Origin: Promicromonospora thailandica
Lineage (GTDB): Bacteria; Actinomycetota; Actinomycetes; Actinomycetales; Cellulomonadaceae
NCBI RefSeq assembly: GCF_024171955.1
Contig: NZ_JAMTCS010000009.1
Coordinates: forward strand, 1 to 64,000
DNA length: 64,000 nt
Direction of reading: 5' to 3'
Both the position numbers and the translations under genes were made by a program. Of the stretch, positions 16,602 to 24,448 are shown piece after piece (position 1 is the stretch's first letter; each line of letters opens with the position of its first letter). A model generated the notes under the pieces. It worked only from the letters and a program-made list of their open reading frames with translations, had not been told where the DNA came from and did no database searches.

Positions 16602-16756
16602 CCACACCGCAGACTGCAAGAAATTGACAAGCGATGGGCACAAAGCAGTGCACACGCTGCAACTCTTCAATCTCGCCCCGGTGTGACGGCCCTCGACGGG
16701 CGCTGCACCGCCCACGGGTGACCGAGCCCGCCCCCGGCGGGAGAACGAGGACGTTC

Positions 16757-19700
16757 ATGAGAATCCCCCGGAAGAGAACCTCCTGGAAGCAGACGGTGGT
16801 GGCGGGCGCCGCGCTGGCGCTGGTCGCGCCGCTCGGCCTGGCCGCCGTCGCGCACGCCGCGGACGCCACCAACCTCGCGGTCGGCACGTCGGCCACGGCG
16901 TCGTCCGTGACCCAGAACTACGTCGCGGGCAACGCCGTCGACGGCGACCCGGCGTCGTACTGGGAGGGTGCGGGCGGGCAGTACCCGGCGCACCTCACCG
17001 TGGACCTCGGGCAGGAGGCCGACGTCGAGCGCGTCGTCGTCACGCTGCCGCCGCCCGCCGTGTGGTCGCCGCGCACCCAGACGTTCAGCGTGCTCGGCCG
17101 GTCCGACGGCGAGTCGTCGTTCCGGACGCTCAAGGCGTCGGCGGCGTACGCGTTCGACCCGGCGAGCGGGAACCGTGTGGAGATCCCGCTCGACGGCGAG
17201 GTCGACGAGGTGCGACTCGACTTCACGGCCAACACCGGGGCGGGCAGCGGGCAGGTCTCCGAGCTGCAGGTGTGGGGCACCCCCACGGGCGACCCCGACC
17301 CGACCGACCCGACCGACCCGCCCGGGCCGACCGACACCAACTACGCGCAGGGGCGCCCCGCGGTCGCGTCGTCGACCGAGTGGACCTACGTCGCGGGCAA
17401 CGCGGTGGACGGGCAGGTCGGCAGCTACTGGGAGGGCGCAGGTGGTCAGTACCCCTCGACGCTCGACGTGGCCCTCGCCGCGCCCACGCAGGTCAGCAGC
17501 CTGCGCGTGCGGGTGAACCCCGACGCCGCATGGGGACCCCGCACGCAGACCTTCTCGGTCTGGGGGCGCTCCGGCACGGGCGCGTGGCAGGAGCTCAAGG
17601 CCTCGGAGGCGTACGCGTTCGCCCCCGCGACCGGCAACCTCGTGACCGTGCCCGTGACCGGCACCGTCACCGACGTGCGCCTGCGGTTCACCGGGAACAC
17701 CGGCGCGGGCAACGGCCAGGTCGCCGAGCTCGAGGTCTACGGCGCCCCGGCGCCCAACCCGAACCTGACGGTCACCGCCGTGACGGCATCGCCGGCGTCG
17801 CCGACGGCGACCACGCCCCTGACGCTCACGGCGACCGTGCGCAACACGGGCGAGCGGGCCTCGGCTGCCACGACGCTGGACGGCAAGCTCGGCGGCGGCA
17901 CGGCGGGCTCGGCGGACGTCGCCGCGCTCCAGCCGGGCGCCACCGCGCAGGTCGAGGTGGCCGCGGGCACCCGCGCCGCGGGGGAGTACACGGTGGGCGC
18001 CGTCGTCGACCCCGGGAACACGGTGGCCGAGCAGGACGAGGCCGACAACGCGTTCACGGCGTCGGCGCGGCTCGTGGTGCGCGAGGCGCCGGGACCGGAC
18101 CTCGAGGTCGTCTCGGTCTCCTCGAACCCGGCCAGCCCCGCCGTCGGCGCGGCCGTGTCGTTCTCCGTGCAGGTGCGCAACCGGGGTGACGAGGCCGTCG
18201 CAGCCGGCTCGGTGACCCGCGTCGTGGCGGGGTCCACCACCCTGAACGGCACGACGCCGGCGGTCCCCGCCGGCGGCACCGTCACCGTCACCCCGTCCGC
18301 GACGTGGACGGCGACCGACGGCGGCATCACCGTCACCGCGACGGCCGACGCCACCGACGTCGTCGACGAGACGAACGAGGACAACAACACCGGCACGCTG
18401 TCGGTGACCGTGGGCCGCGGCGCCGCCGTCCCGTACACCACGTACGAGGCCGAGGACGGGCAGTACACGGGCACGCTCCTGCAGACCGACCCGCTGCGCA
18501 CGTTCGGGCACACCAACTTCGCCACCGAGTCGTCGGGCCGCGAGTCGGTGCGGCTGACCAGCACGGGCCAGTACGTGCAGCTCACGTCCACCAACCCGAC
18601 CAACTCGATCGTCGTGCGCAGCTCGATCCCCGACGCCCCCGGCGGCGGGGGCCAGGAGAAGACGATCAGCCTGTACGCGGACGGCCAGTTCGTGCAGAAG
18701 CTGACGCTGTCGTCCCGGCACTCGTGGCTGTACGGGACCACCGACCAGCCCGAGGGGCTCACCAACACCCCGGGCGGCGACGCGCGGCGGCTGTTCGACG
18801 AGTCGCACGCCCTGCTCGGCCGGTCCTTCCCCGCGGGCACGGTGTTCAAGCTGCAGCGCGACGCCGGCGACGACGCGGCGTTCTACGTCATCGACCTGAT
18901 CGAGCTGGAGCAGGTGGCGCCGCCGGCGTCCAAGCCCGCGCAGTGCACGTCGATCACCGAGTACGGCGCCGTGCCGGACGACGGCGTGGACGACTCGACC
19001 GCCATCCAGGCCGCCGTCACGGCCGACCAGAACGGTGACATCGACTGCGTCTGGATCCCCGCGGGACAGTGGCGCCAGGAGAAGAAGATCCTCACCGACG
19101 ACCCGGTGGACCGGGGCACCCACAACCAGGTGGGCATCAGAGACGTCACGATCCGCGGTGCGGGCATGTGGCACTCGCAGCTCTACAGCCTGATCCAGCC
19201 GCAGGACGCCGGAGGCATCAACCACCCGCACGAGGGCAACTTCGGGTTCGACATCGACGACGACGTCCAGATCTCCGACATCGCGATCTTCGGGTCTGGC
19301 CGCATCCGCGGCGGCGACGGCAACGCCGAGGGCGGCGTCGCGCTCAACGGACGTTTCGGCACGGACACGAAGATCAGCAACGTCTGGATCGAGCACGCCA
19401 ACGTCGCCGTCTGGGTGGGCCGCGACTACAGCAACATCCCCGAGCTGTGGGGGCCGGCCGACGGCCTCGAGCTCTCCGGCATGCGCATCCGCAACACGTA
19501 CGCGGACGGCGTCAACTTCAGCAACGGGACGCGCAACTCGCTCGTGGTCAACTCGTCGTTCCGCAACACGGGCGACGACGCGCTCGCGGTCTGGGCCAAC
19601 CCGTACGTCAAGGACCGGAACGTCGACATCGGCCACGACAACGCGTTCCGCAACAACACCGTCCAGCTCCCGTGGCGCGCCAACGGCATCGCCATCTACG

Positions 19701-20161
19701 GCGGCTACGACAACTCCATCGAGAACAACCTGGTCTACGACACGATGAACTACCCGGGCATCATGCTGGCGACCGACCACGACCCCCTGCCGTTCTCGGG
19801 GACCACGCTCATCGCCAACAACGGCCTGTACCGCACCGGCGGGGCGTTCTGGAACGAGGACCAGGAGTTCGGGGCGATCACGCTGTTCCCGCAGACGCAC
19901 GACATCGTGGGCGTGACCATCCGCGACACGGACGTCGTCGACTCCACGTACGACGGCATCCAGTTCAAGAACGGCGGGGGGAACATGCCCGACGTCCGCA
20001 TCACGAACGTCCGGATCGACCGCTCGAACAACGGGTCCGGCATCCTCGCGATGGCCGGGGCCCGGGGCAACGCGATCCTGTCGGACGTGACCGTCACCAG
20101 CTCGGGTGAGGGCGACATCGAGAAGGAGCCCGGCTCGCCGTTCACGTTCACGGGCCAGTAG
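16757..20161 (+). CDS. secreted multidomain GH87-type alpha-1,3-glucanase/mycodextranase
   Basis: This is a 1134-residue exported polysaccharide hydrolase. The signal peptide ends AAVAHA at about residue 34. Then come two discoidin-like carbohydrate-binding domains (about 37-175 and 193-335) joined by a DP/TD-rich linker, two CARDB adhesion domains (about 335-555), a CBM35-like domain (about 558-718) and a right-handed beta-helix catalytic domain (725-1134). Asp917 in NTYADGVNF and Asp940/Asp941 in NTGDDALAVW have the 23/24-residue spacing I recall for GH87 catalytic aspartates. The likely substrate is alpha-1,3-glucan of fungal walls or dental-type mutan. The ATG at 16757 has GAGG upstream. 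Confidence 0.82.
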   Translation: MRIPRKRTSWKQTVVAGAALALVAPLGLAAVAHAADATNLAVGTSATASSVTQNYVAGNAVDGDPASYWEGAGGQYPAHLTVDLGQEADVERVVVTLPPPAVWSPRTQTFSVLGRSDGESSFRTLKASAAYAFDPASGNRVEIPLDGEVDEVRLDFTANTGAGSGQVSELQVWGTPTGDPDPTDPTDPPGPTDTNYAQGRPAVASSTEWTYVAGNAVDGQVGSYWEGAGGQYPSTLDVALAAPTQVSSLRVRVNPDAAWGPRTQTFSVWGRSGTGAWQELKASEAYAFAPATGNLVTVPVTGTVTDVRLRFTGNTGAGNGQVAELEVYGAPAPNPNLTVTAVTASPASPTATTPLTLTATVRNTGERASAATTLDGKLGGGTAGSADVAALQPGATAQVEVAAGTRAAGEYTVGAVVDPGNTVAEQDEADNAFTASARLVVREAPGPDLEVVSVSSNPASPAVGAAVSFSVQVRNRGDEAVAAGSVTRVVAGSTTLNGTTPAVPAGGTVTVTPSATWTATDGGITVTATADATDVVDETNEDNNTGTLSVTVGRGAAVPYTTYEAEDGQYTGTLLQTDPLRTFGHTNFATESSGRESVRLTSTGQYVQLTSTNPTNSIVVRSSIPDAPGGGGQEKTISLYADGQFVQKLTLSSRHSWLYGTTDQPEGLTNTPGGDARRLFDESHALLGRSFPAGTVFKLQRDAGDDAAFYVIDLIELEQVAPPASKPAQCTSITEYGAVPDDGVDDSTAIQAAVTADQNGDIDCVWIPAGQWRQEKKILTDDPVDRGTHNQVGIRDVTIRGAGMWHSQLYSLIQPQDAGGINHPHEGNFGFDIDDDVQISDIAIFGSGRIRGGDGNAEGGVALNGRFGTDTKISNVWIEHANVAVWVGRDYSNIPELWGPADGLELSGMRIRNTYADGVNFSNGTRNSLVVNSSFRNTGDDALAVWANPYVKDRNVDIGHDNAFRNNTVQLPWRANGIAIYGGYDNSIENNLVYDTMNYPGIMLATDHDPLPFSGTTLIANNGLYRTGGAFWNEDQEFGAITLFPQTHDIVGVTIRDTDVVDSTYDGIQFKNGGGNMPDVRITNVRIDRSNNGSGILAMAGARGNAILSDVTVTSSGEGDIEKEPGSPFTFTGQ

Positions 20162-20168
20162 GAGCCCC

Positions 20169-20222
20169 CGTGCGTGCCAGACCCTCAGGCCGCCCGGGCG
20201 ACCTGAGGGTCTGACACGTGCG
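20169..20222. repeat. palindromic repeat A, copy 1 (terminator-like)
   Basis: This is an inverted repeat of about 21-bp arms centred on CCGCCCGGGCGA, with core arm CAGACCCTCAGG and outer GTGTCAGACC on the right. It begins a few bases after the glucanase stop codon. A close relative with the core CAGACCCTCCGG occurs at 35423-35487. There is no T-tract, so it could be a U-less terminator or mRNA 3'-end stabiliser. Confidence 0.8.
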
Positions 20223-20270
20223 GGCAAGCCGTGGACCCCCGCTTGCCGGTGGCCGCGTTCGGCGACTAAG

Positions 20271-20283
20271 TTGCCGTCGGCAA
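20271..20283. promoter_or_regulatory. LacI-type operator before the alpha-galactosidase
   Basis: TTGCCGTCGGCAA is a perfect 13-bp palindrome 24 bp before the alpha-galactosidase ATG. Short TTGCC/GGCAA palindromes of this kind are typical LacI-family sites in actinobacterial sugar operons. No LacI gene is adjacent; the LacI at 45673 recognises a differently arranged TTGCC site by inference. Confidence 0.6.
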
Positions 20284-20307
20284 GAAAGTCGATCCGGGGT
20301 GGGGAAG

Positions 20308-22491
20308 ATGTCTGCTGGTGAGGAATACGCGGTGCTGCGCGCGGCCGGGGTGTCGCTCGTGCTCGACCTGGTGGGCGACGTGCCCCAGGTGCTGCACTGG
20401 GGGGCCGACCTCGGCGAGCTCGGCCCCGAGGATATTGCCGCACTGCGGGAGTCGGGCGTGCCCGCGCGCGTGGCCAACTCGCCGGAGACGCCGCGCGTCC
20501 TCACCGTGCTGCCCGTCGAGCGGGACTCGTGGTCCGGTCTCCCCGGCCTCGAGGGGCACCGCGGCGGGACGGCGACGACGCCGCGCCCGGAGACGGTCGG
20601 CGTGCGGGTGGAGCCGGGGGACGGGGATGCCGGCGGGACGGTGCGGATCGCCCTGCGCGAGCCGGTCGCCGACCTCGCCCTGGCGGCCGACGTCGAGCTG
20701 GAGGCCACCGGCGTGCTCCGCGTGCGGTGGTCGGTGACGGCCGGCGCCCGGACGCCCGGCACCTACGACCTCGGGCACCTCGTGGCCCTCATGCCGGTGC
20801 CCGCGCGGGCCACCGAGGTGCTCGACTTCAGCGGCCGATGGAGCCGGGAACGGGCCCCGCAGCGCCTGCCCCTGGTCGACGGCGCGCACGTGCGCGAGGT
20901 GCGCCGGGGCAAGCCCGGTCTGGACTCGCCGTACCTGCTCGTCGCCGGCACGCCGGGGTTCGCGCACCGCACGGGTGAGGTGTGGGCGGCCCACGTGGCG
21001 TGGAGCGGCGACCAGCGGTGGATCGCCCAGCGGCTGCCCGAGGGGGCCGGGGCGCACGCCGCCGTCATCGGCGGTGGTGACCTACCGCGCCCCGGCGAGG
21101 TGCGGCTCGGCCCGGGGGAGACGTACGTCGCCCCCGACGTCCTGTTCACCTGGTCCGACACGGGGCTCGACGGCCTCGCGGACCGGTTCCACCGCCGCGC
21201 CCGCACCCGGCGTCCGCGGCGTGCGCCGCAGCCGCTGGTGCTCAACACGTGGGAGGCCGTCTACTTCGACCACGACCTCGGCCGCCTGGGCGAGATCGTG
21301 GACCGCGCGGCCCGCGTGGGCGTGGAGCGGATCGTGCTCGACGACGGGTGGTTCCGCGGGCGTCGTGACGACACGGCGGGCCTCGGCGACTGGCAGATCG
21401 AGGCCGACGTGTGGCCCGACGGCCTGGAGCCCTTCGTCGCGCGGGTGCGCGAGGCGGGCATGCAGTTCGGGCTGTGGTTCGAGCCCGAGATGGTCAACCT
21501 CGACTCCGACCTGGCGCGCCTGCACCCGGAGTGGCTGCTCGCGCCGTCGGCGGGCGTGGGGGCGAGCTTCCGCAACCAGTACGTGCTCGACGTGGCCCGG
21601 CCGGACGCGTACGCCTACCTGGTCGAGTCGATCTCCAAGCTCGTGGAGCGGTACGCGATCGACTACATCAAGTGGGACCACAACCGTGAGCTGCACGAGG
21701 CGGTGGTCCGAGGCGGGGCCGACGGCGACCGGCCCGGCGTGCGCCGGCAGACGCTCGCGCTCTACGCCCTGCTGGACGAGCTGCGCGAACGTCACCCCGG
21801 GCTGGAGATCGAGAGCTGTGCCTCGGGCGGCGGGCGGGTGGACCTCGGCATCCTGGAGCGCACCGACCGGGTCTGGACCTCGGACTGCAACGACCCGGTG
21901 GAGCGCCAGCAGATCCAGCGCTGGAGCGAGCTGCTGGTGCCGCCGGAGCTCCTGGGCTCGCACGTGGGCGCGGCGCGGGCGCACACCACGAACCGCGTCA
22001 CCGACCTGTCCTTCCGCCTGCTGACTACGGCGTTCGCGGCGCCGGGCATCGAGTGGGACCTCGGTGCCTGCACCGACGAGGAGCTGGAGCGGCTCGCGTC
22101 CTGGGCCGCGTTCGTGACCTCGCGGCGCCCGTTGCTGCACGGGGGCGTACGGGTGCACGCCGACCTGGCCGACGACCAGGCCCTGCTGCACGGCACGGTG
22201 TCGGACGACGGCGCGCACGCGCTGTTCGCCTGGGTGCGGCTGGCGAGCTCGGCGGGGCCGCAGGCGGCGCGGGTCCCGTTCCCCGGGCTCGACCGCGGCC
22301 GGGACTACGTGGTGCGGGTGCCGGACGCCTTCGGGCCGGTGGCCGTGCACGGCCAGGAGCCGGGCTGGCTCGCGCGGGCCCGCGGCGCCGACGGGTTCCG
22401 CGTGCCGGGGGCGGTGCTCGCCGGGGCCGGTCTGACGCTCCCGGTGCTCCAGCCGGCGTCGGGCCTCGCGCTGGAGCTCACGGCGCGGTGA
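20308..22491 (+). CDS. GH36 alpha-galactosidase
   Basis: This 727-residue cytoplasmic enzyme removes terminal alpha-1,6-galactose from raffinose-type sugars and galactomannan fragments. It has no signal peptide. The N-terminal beta-supersandwich is followed by the TIM barrel with ERIVLDDGWFRGRRDD, FGLWFEPEMVN, nucleophile Asp457 in YIKWDHNR, SCASGGGRVD, and acid/base Asp526 in WTSDCNDPVER. The length fits the roughly 720-residue bacterial GH36 group. The ATG at 20308 follows GGGGTGGGGAAG. Its 3' end overlaps the convergent acetyltransferase by 14 bp. A LacI-type palindrome just upstream suggests sugar induction. Confidence 0.93.
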   Translation: MSAGEEYAVLRAAGVSLVLDLVGDVPQVLHWGADLGELGPEDIAALRESGVPARVANSPETPRVLTVLPVERDSWSGLPGLEGHRGGTATTPRPETVGVRVEPGDGDAGGTVRIALREPVADLALAADVELEATGVLRVRWSVTAGARTPGTYDLGHLVALMPVPARATEVLDFSGRWSRERAPQRLPLVDGAHVREVRRGKPGLDSPYLLVAGTPGFAHRTGEVWAAHVAWSGDQRWIAQRLPEGAGAHAAVIGGGDLPRPGEVRLGPGETYVAPDVLFTWSDTGLDGLADRFHRRARTRRPRRAPQPLVLNTWEAVYFDHDLGRLGEIVDRAARVGVERIVLDDGWFRGRRDDTAGLGDWQIEADVWPDGLEPFVARVREAGMQFGLWFEPEMVNLDSDLARLHPEWLLAPSAGVGASFRNQYVLDVARPDAYAYLVESISKLVERYAIDYIKWDHNRELHEAVVRGGADGDRPGVRRQTLALYALLDELRERHPGLEIESCASGGGRVDLGILERTDRVWTSDCNDPVERQQIQRWSELLVPPELLGSHVGAARAHTTNRVTDLSFRLLTTAFAAPGIEWDLGACTDEELERLASWAAFVTSRRPLLHGGVRVHADLADDQALLHGTVSDDGAHALFAWVRLASSAGPQAARVPFPGLDRGRDYVVRVPDAFGPVAVHGQEPGWLARARGADGFRVPGAVLAGAGLTLPVLQPASGLALELTAR

Positions 22492-23056
22492 CCTGCCGGC
22501 GGGTGACCGGGGTCGGCGGGGACACCCGCACGGGTGGGCGGATGCCGAACCACTGCTCGGCGCCGTAGGCATCGAACCGCATCGCCTCGACGAAGCCCAG
22601 CCGCCGCGCGAGGCGCACCGAGCGCTCGTTGGCGACCTGGGTGGTCAGCACGACGGGCTCGCGCGGCAGGACACCGGCGAACCAGGCCAGGGTGGCCGCG
22701 CACGCCTCCCTGGCGTACCCGCGGCCCCAGACCTCCGGCAGGAACAGGTAGCCCAGCTCGACCCGGCCGGCGGCGGGCGACGCCTCGTGCTCCCCGTCGT
22801 GCGCGTCGAGCGTGACGACGCCGATCGCCGTCCCGTCGAGGTCGACGGCGAACTGGCCGGGGCGGTCCCGCGGCACCTCGGGGATCGACCGCTCGAGCTC
22901 GTCGCGGGGCCGGGCGCCGCCGATGTAGGCGCCGACCTCGGGCGACGCGTTCAGGTCGACGACCGTCGGGCGGTCCCGGGCCTCGAGCCCGCGGACCAGG
23001 AGCCGCTCGGTCCTGATCGGCGCGGGCGGCCAGGTGACGCTTCCCAGGTCTGCCAT
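22478..23056 (-). CDS. GNAT acetyltransferase (RimJ-like)
   Basis: This is a 192-residue N-acetyltransferase of the RimJ/RimL branch, transferring acetyl groups from acetyl-CoA to an unidentified amine. It starts with the family's TERLLVRGLEARD, has strand VELGYLFLPEVWGRGYAREA with the acetyl-CoA-binding G-x-G-x-A turn, and then ANERSVRLARRLGFVEAMRF. It is convergent with and overlaps the end of the alpha-galactosidase. The start ATG at 23056 is the only sensible one before the fold. Confidence 0.88.
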   Translation of the reverse strand: MADLGSVTWPPAPIRTERLLVRGLEARDRPTVVDLNASPEVGAYIGGARPRDELERSIPEVPRDRPGQFAVDLDGTAIGVVTLDAHDGEHEASPAAGRVELGYLFLPEVWGRGYAREACAATLAWFAGVLPREPVVLTTQVANERSVRLARRLGFVEAMRFDAYGAEQWFGIRPPVRVSPPTPVTRRQVTAP

Positions 23057-23143
23057 CCCGGCACCCTACCCGGGTGGATGTCAGTGGCGGGAGGCAGGAT
23101 CGGGGGTGAGCGGAACCGACCGGCGCAGATCGTGGAGGACGTC

Positions 23144-24034
23144 ATGGCAGACACACCCGCACCTCGCACCTACCCGCACGGCGTGCCGAGCTGGCTGGAC
23201 CTGGAGACGCGCGACGTCGACGGTGCGGTCGCCTTCTACGGCGCGCTGTTCGGCTGGCGCTTCGCCGAGATGCTGCCGCCGGGCGCCCCGGGGCGGTACG
23301 TCGTCGCGTCGCTCGACGGCACGGAGGCGACGGCGGTCGCCGCCGTCGCCACGCCCGACCCGGGCTTCGAGGGCGAGGTCGCGTGGCACACCTACCTCGC
23401 GGTGGACGACGTCGACGCGGCGGCCGGGCGTGTCGCGGCCCTCGGCGGCCGGGTGAGCTCCCCGCCGCAGGACGTCGGTCCGCCGGACCGGCCAGCGGGG
23501 CGGATGGCCCGGTTCGTCGACGCGCAGGGGGCACCCGCGCGCCTGTGGCAGGCGGGCACCCGGCCCGGCGCCCAGGCGGTCAACGCGCCGGGCACCTGGA
23601 ACTTCAGCAACCTGGTCACGCCGGACGTCGACGCCGCGCTGCGGTTCTACGGTCCCCTGCTCGGCTGGGAGCGCAGCGACGAGCTGGGCGCGGGCATGGC
23701 GCGCGTGCCCGGGTACGGCGACCACCTGGCCCGCACGGTCGACGCCGGCATCCACGAGCGGCAGGAGCACGTGCCGCCGGGGTTCGCCGACGTCGTCGCG
23801 GGCGTGCTGCCGGGCGGCGGGCCCGCGCACTGGTCGGTCGCCTTCGCCGTCGGCGACCGCGACGCGTCGGCCGCGGTCGCCGAACGGGGTGGCGCCGTCG
23901 TCCTCGACACCCAGGACACCGAGTGGACCAAGGAGGCGACGATCCGGGACCCGCTCGGCGCGGAGCTGGTGCTGTCGCAGTTCGATCCGCCGGAGTCGTT
24001 CGTCGAGGCGGAGCGCCAGCCCGCTGCGGACTGA
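23144..24034 (+). CDS. VOC-family protein, two glyoxalase-like domains
   Basis: This 296-residue protein has two vicinal-oxygen-chelate domains. Domain one is about residues 10-135 (SWLDLETRDVDGAVAFYGAL) and domain two about 150-285 (FSNLVTPDVDAALRFYGPL, ending RDPLGAELVLSQF). Such proteins in actinobacteria include glyoxalase and dioxygenase homologues and antibiotic-binding proteins; the reaction is not predictable. GGAGGACGTC precedes the ATG. It is divergent from the acetyltransferase and followed by a gene-free repeat region. Confidence 0.87.
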   Translation: MADTPAPRTYPHGVPSWLDLETRDVDGAVAFYGALFGWRFAEMLPPGAPGRYVVASLDGTEATAVAAVATPDPGFEGEVAWHTYLAVDDVDAAAGRVAALGGRVSSPPQDVGPPDRPAGRMARFVDAQGAPARLWQAGTRPGAQAVNAPGTWNFSNLVTPDVDAALRFYGPLLGWERSDELGAGMARVPGYGDHLARTVDAGIHERQEHVPPGFADVVAGVLPGGGPAHWSVAFAVGDRDASAAVAERGGAVVLDTQDTEWTKEATIRDPLGAELVLSQFDPPESFVEAERQPAAD

Positions 24035-24059
24035 CCCGGGCAAGTACTGACCCCGGGCT

Positions 24060-24088
24060 GGTGCTGAGCCGGGTAGGTGCTGAGCCGG
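24060..24088. repeat. short direct repeat GGTGCTGAGCCGG
   Basis: The 13-mer GGTGCTGAGCCGG occurs at 24060-24072 and again at 24076-24088. A related CGGCTGAGCCGG follows at about 24108-24119. The GCTGAGCCGG core also appears in the palindromic element at 24181-24299, so this may be an eroded part of the same repeat family. Confidence 0.6.
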
Positions 24089-24180
24089 CCGCGTGCAGGG
24101 TTGACCGCGGCTGAGCCGGCCGCCCGTTGGGCCAGGAGTGCCCTCGGTCGGGTCTCGGGGAGAGGCTTCGCGTTCTGTGA

Positions 24181-24299
24181 GGTGCCGGCTGACGTGAATC
24201 CGGTTCAGCCCAGCCACGTGTGATGCGGCTCAGCCGCATTGTTCAGGTCAGCCGCACCACACGTCACCGAGCCGAACGCAGTTCAGCTGAGCCGGCACC
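24181..24299. repeat. palindromic element D, copy 1
   Basis: This is a 119-bp intergenic element that folds on itself. The 42-base left arm from GGTGCCGGCT to GTGTG pairs imperfectly with the right arm ending AGCCGGCACC. The centre holds a perfect small hairpin, ATGCGGCT-C-AGCCGCAT. It shares arm and loop sequence with the larger copy at 27976-28146. It lies 150 bp upstream of the rhamnosidase gene. Confidence 0.8.
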
Positions 24300-24393
24300 G
24301 CGCAGATCGCCGAGTTGAACCGCGACCGACCGGGACCACCAACGTGACCCTGGTCCCGGGCAGGGGGCTGCACCTACACTGGCTGGCGCGTGT

Positions 24394-24407
24394 TTGAAAC
24401 GTTGCAA
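24394..24407. promoter_or_regulatory. LacI-type operator before the rhamnosidase
   Basis: TTGAAACGTTGCAA is a near-perfect 14-bp palindrome of the classical LacI/CcpA form around a central CG, 41 bp before the rhamnosidase ATG. It differs from the TTGCC-type sites elsewhere in the window, so a separate LacI protein encoded outside the window probably acts here. Confidence 0.65.
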
Positions 24408-24448
24408 TGGAGCTCGCTTTCTCGACATCGCCCACGCCTGGAGGCGCC

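Noticed and set aside
16608-16756. possible riboswitch or LacI site in the long leader of the GH87 gene (TGCAAGAAATTGACAAG)
   Set aside because: I could not find a convincing fold or symmetric operator there.
16667-20443. 1258-codon open frame on the minus strand opposite the GH87 gene
   Set aside because: It is an antisense shadow produced by GC-rich codon bias. It consists of Arg/Gly/Val/Asp low-complexity sequence with no domain, while the plus strand has a signal peptide and clear domains.
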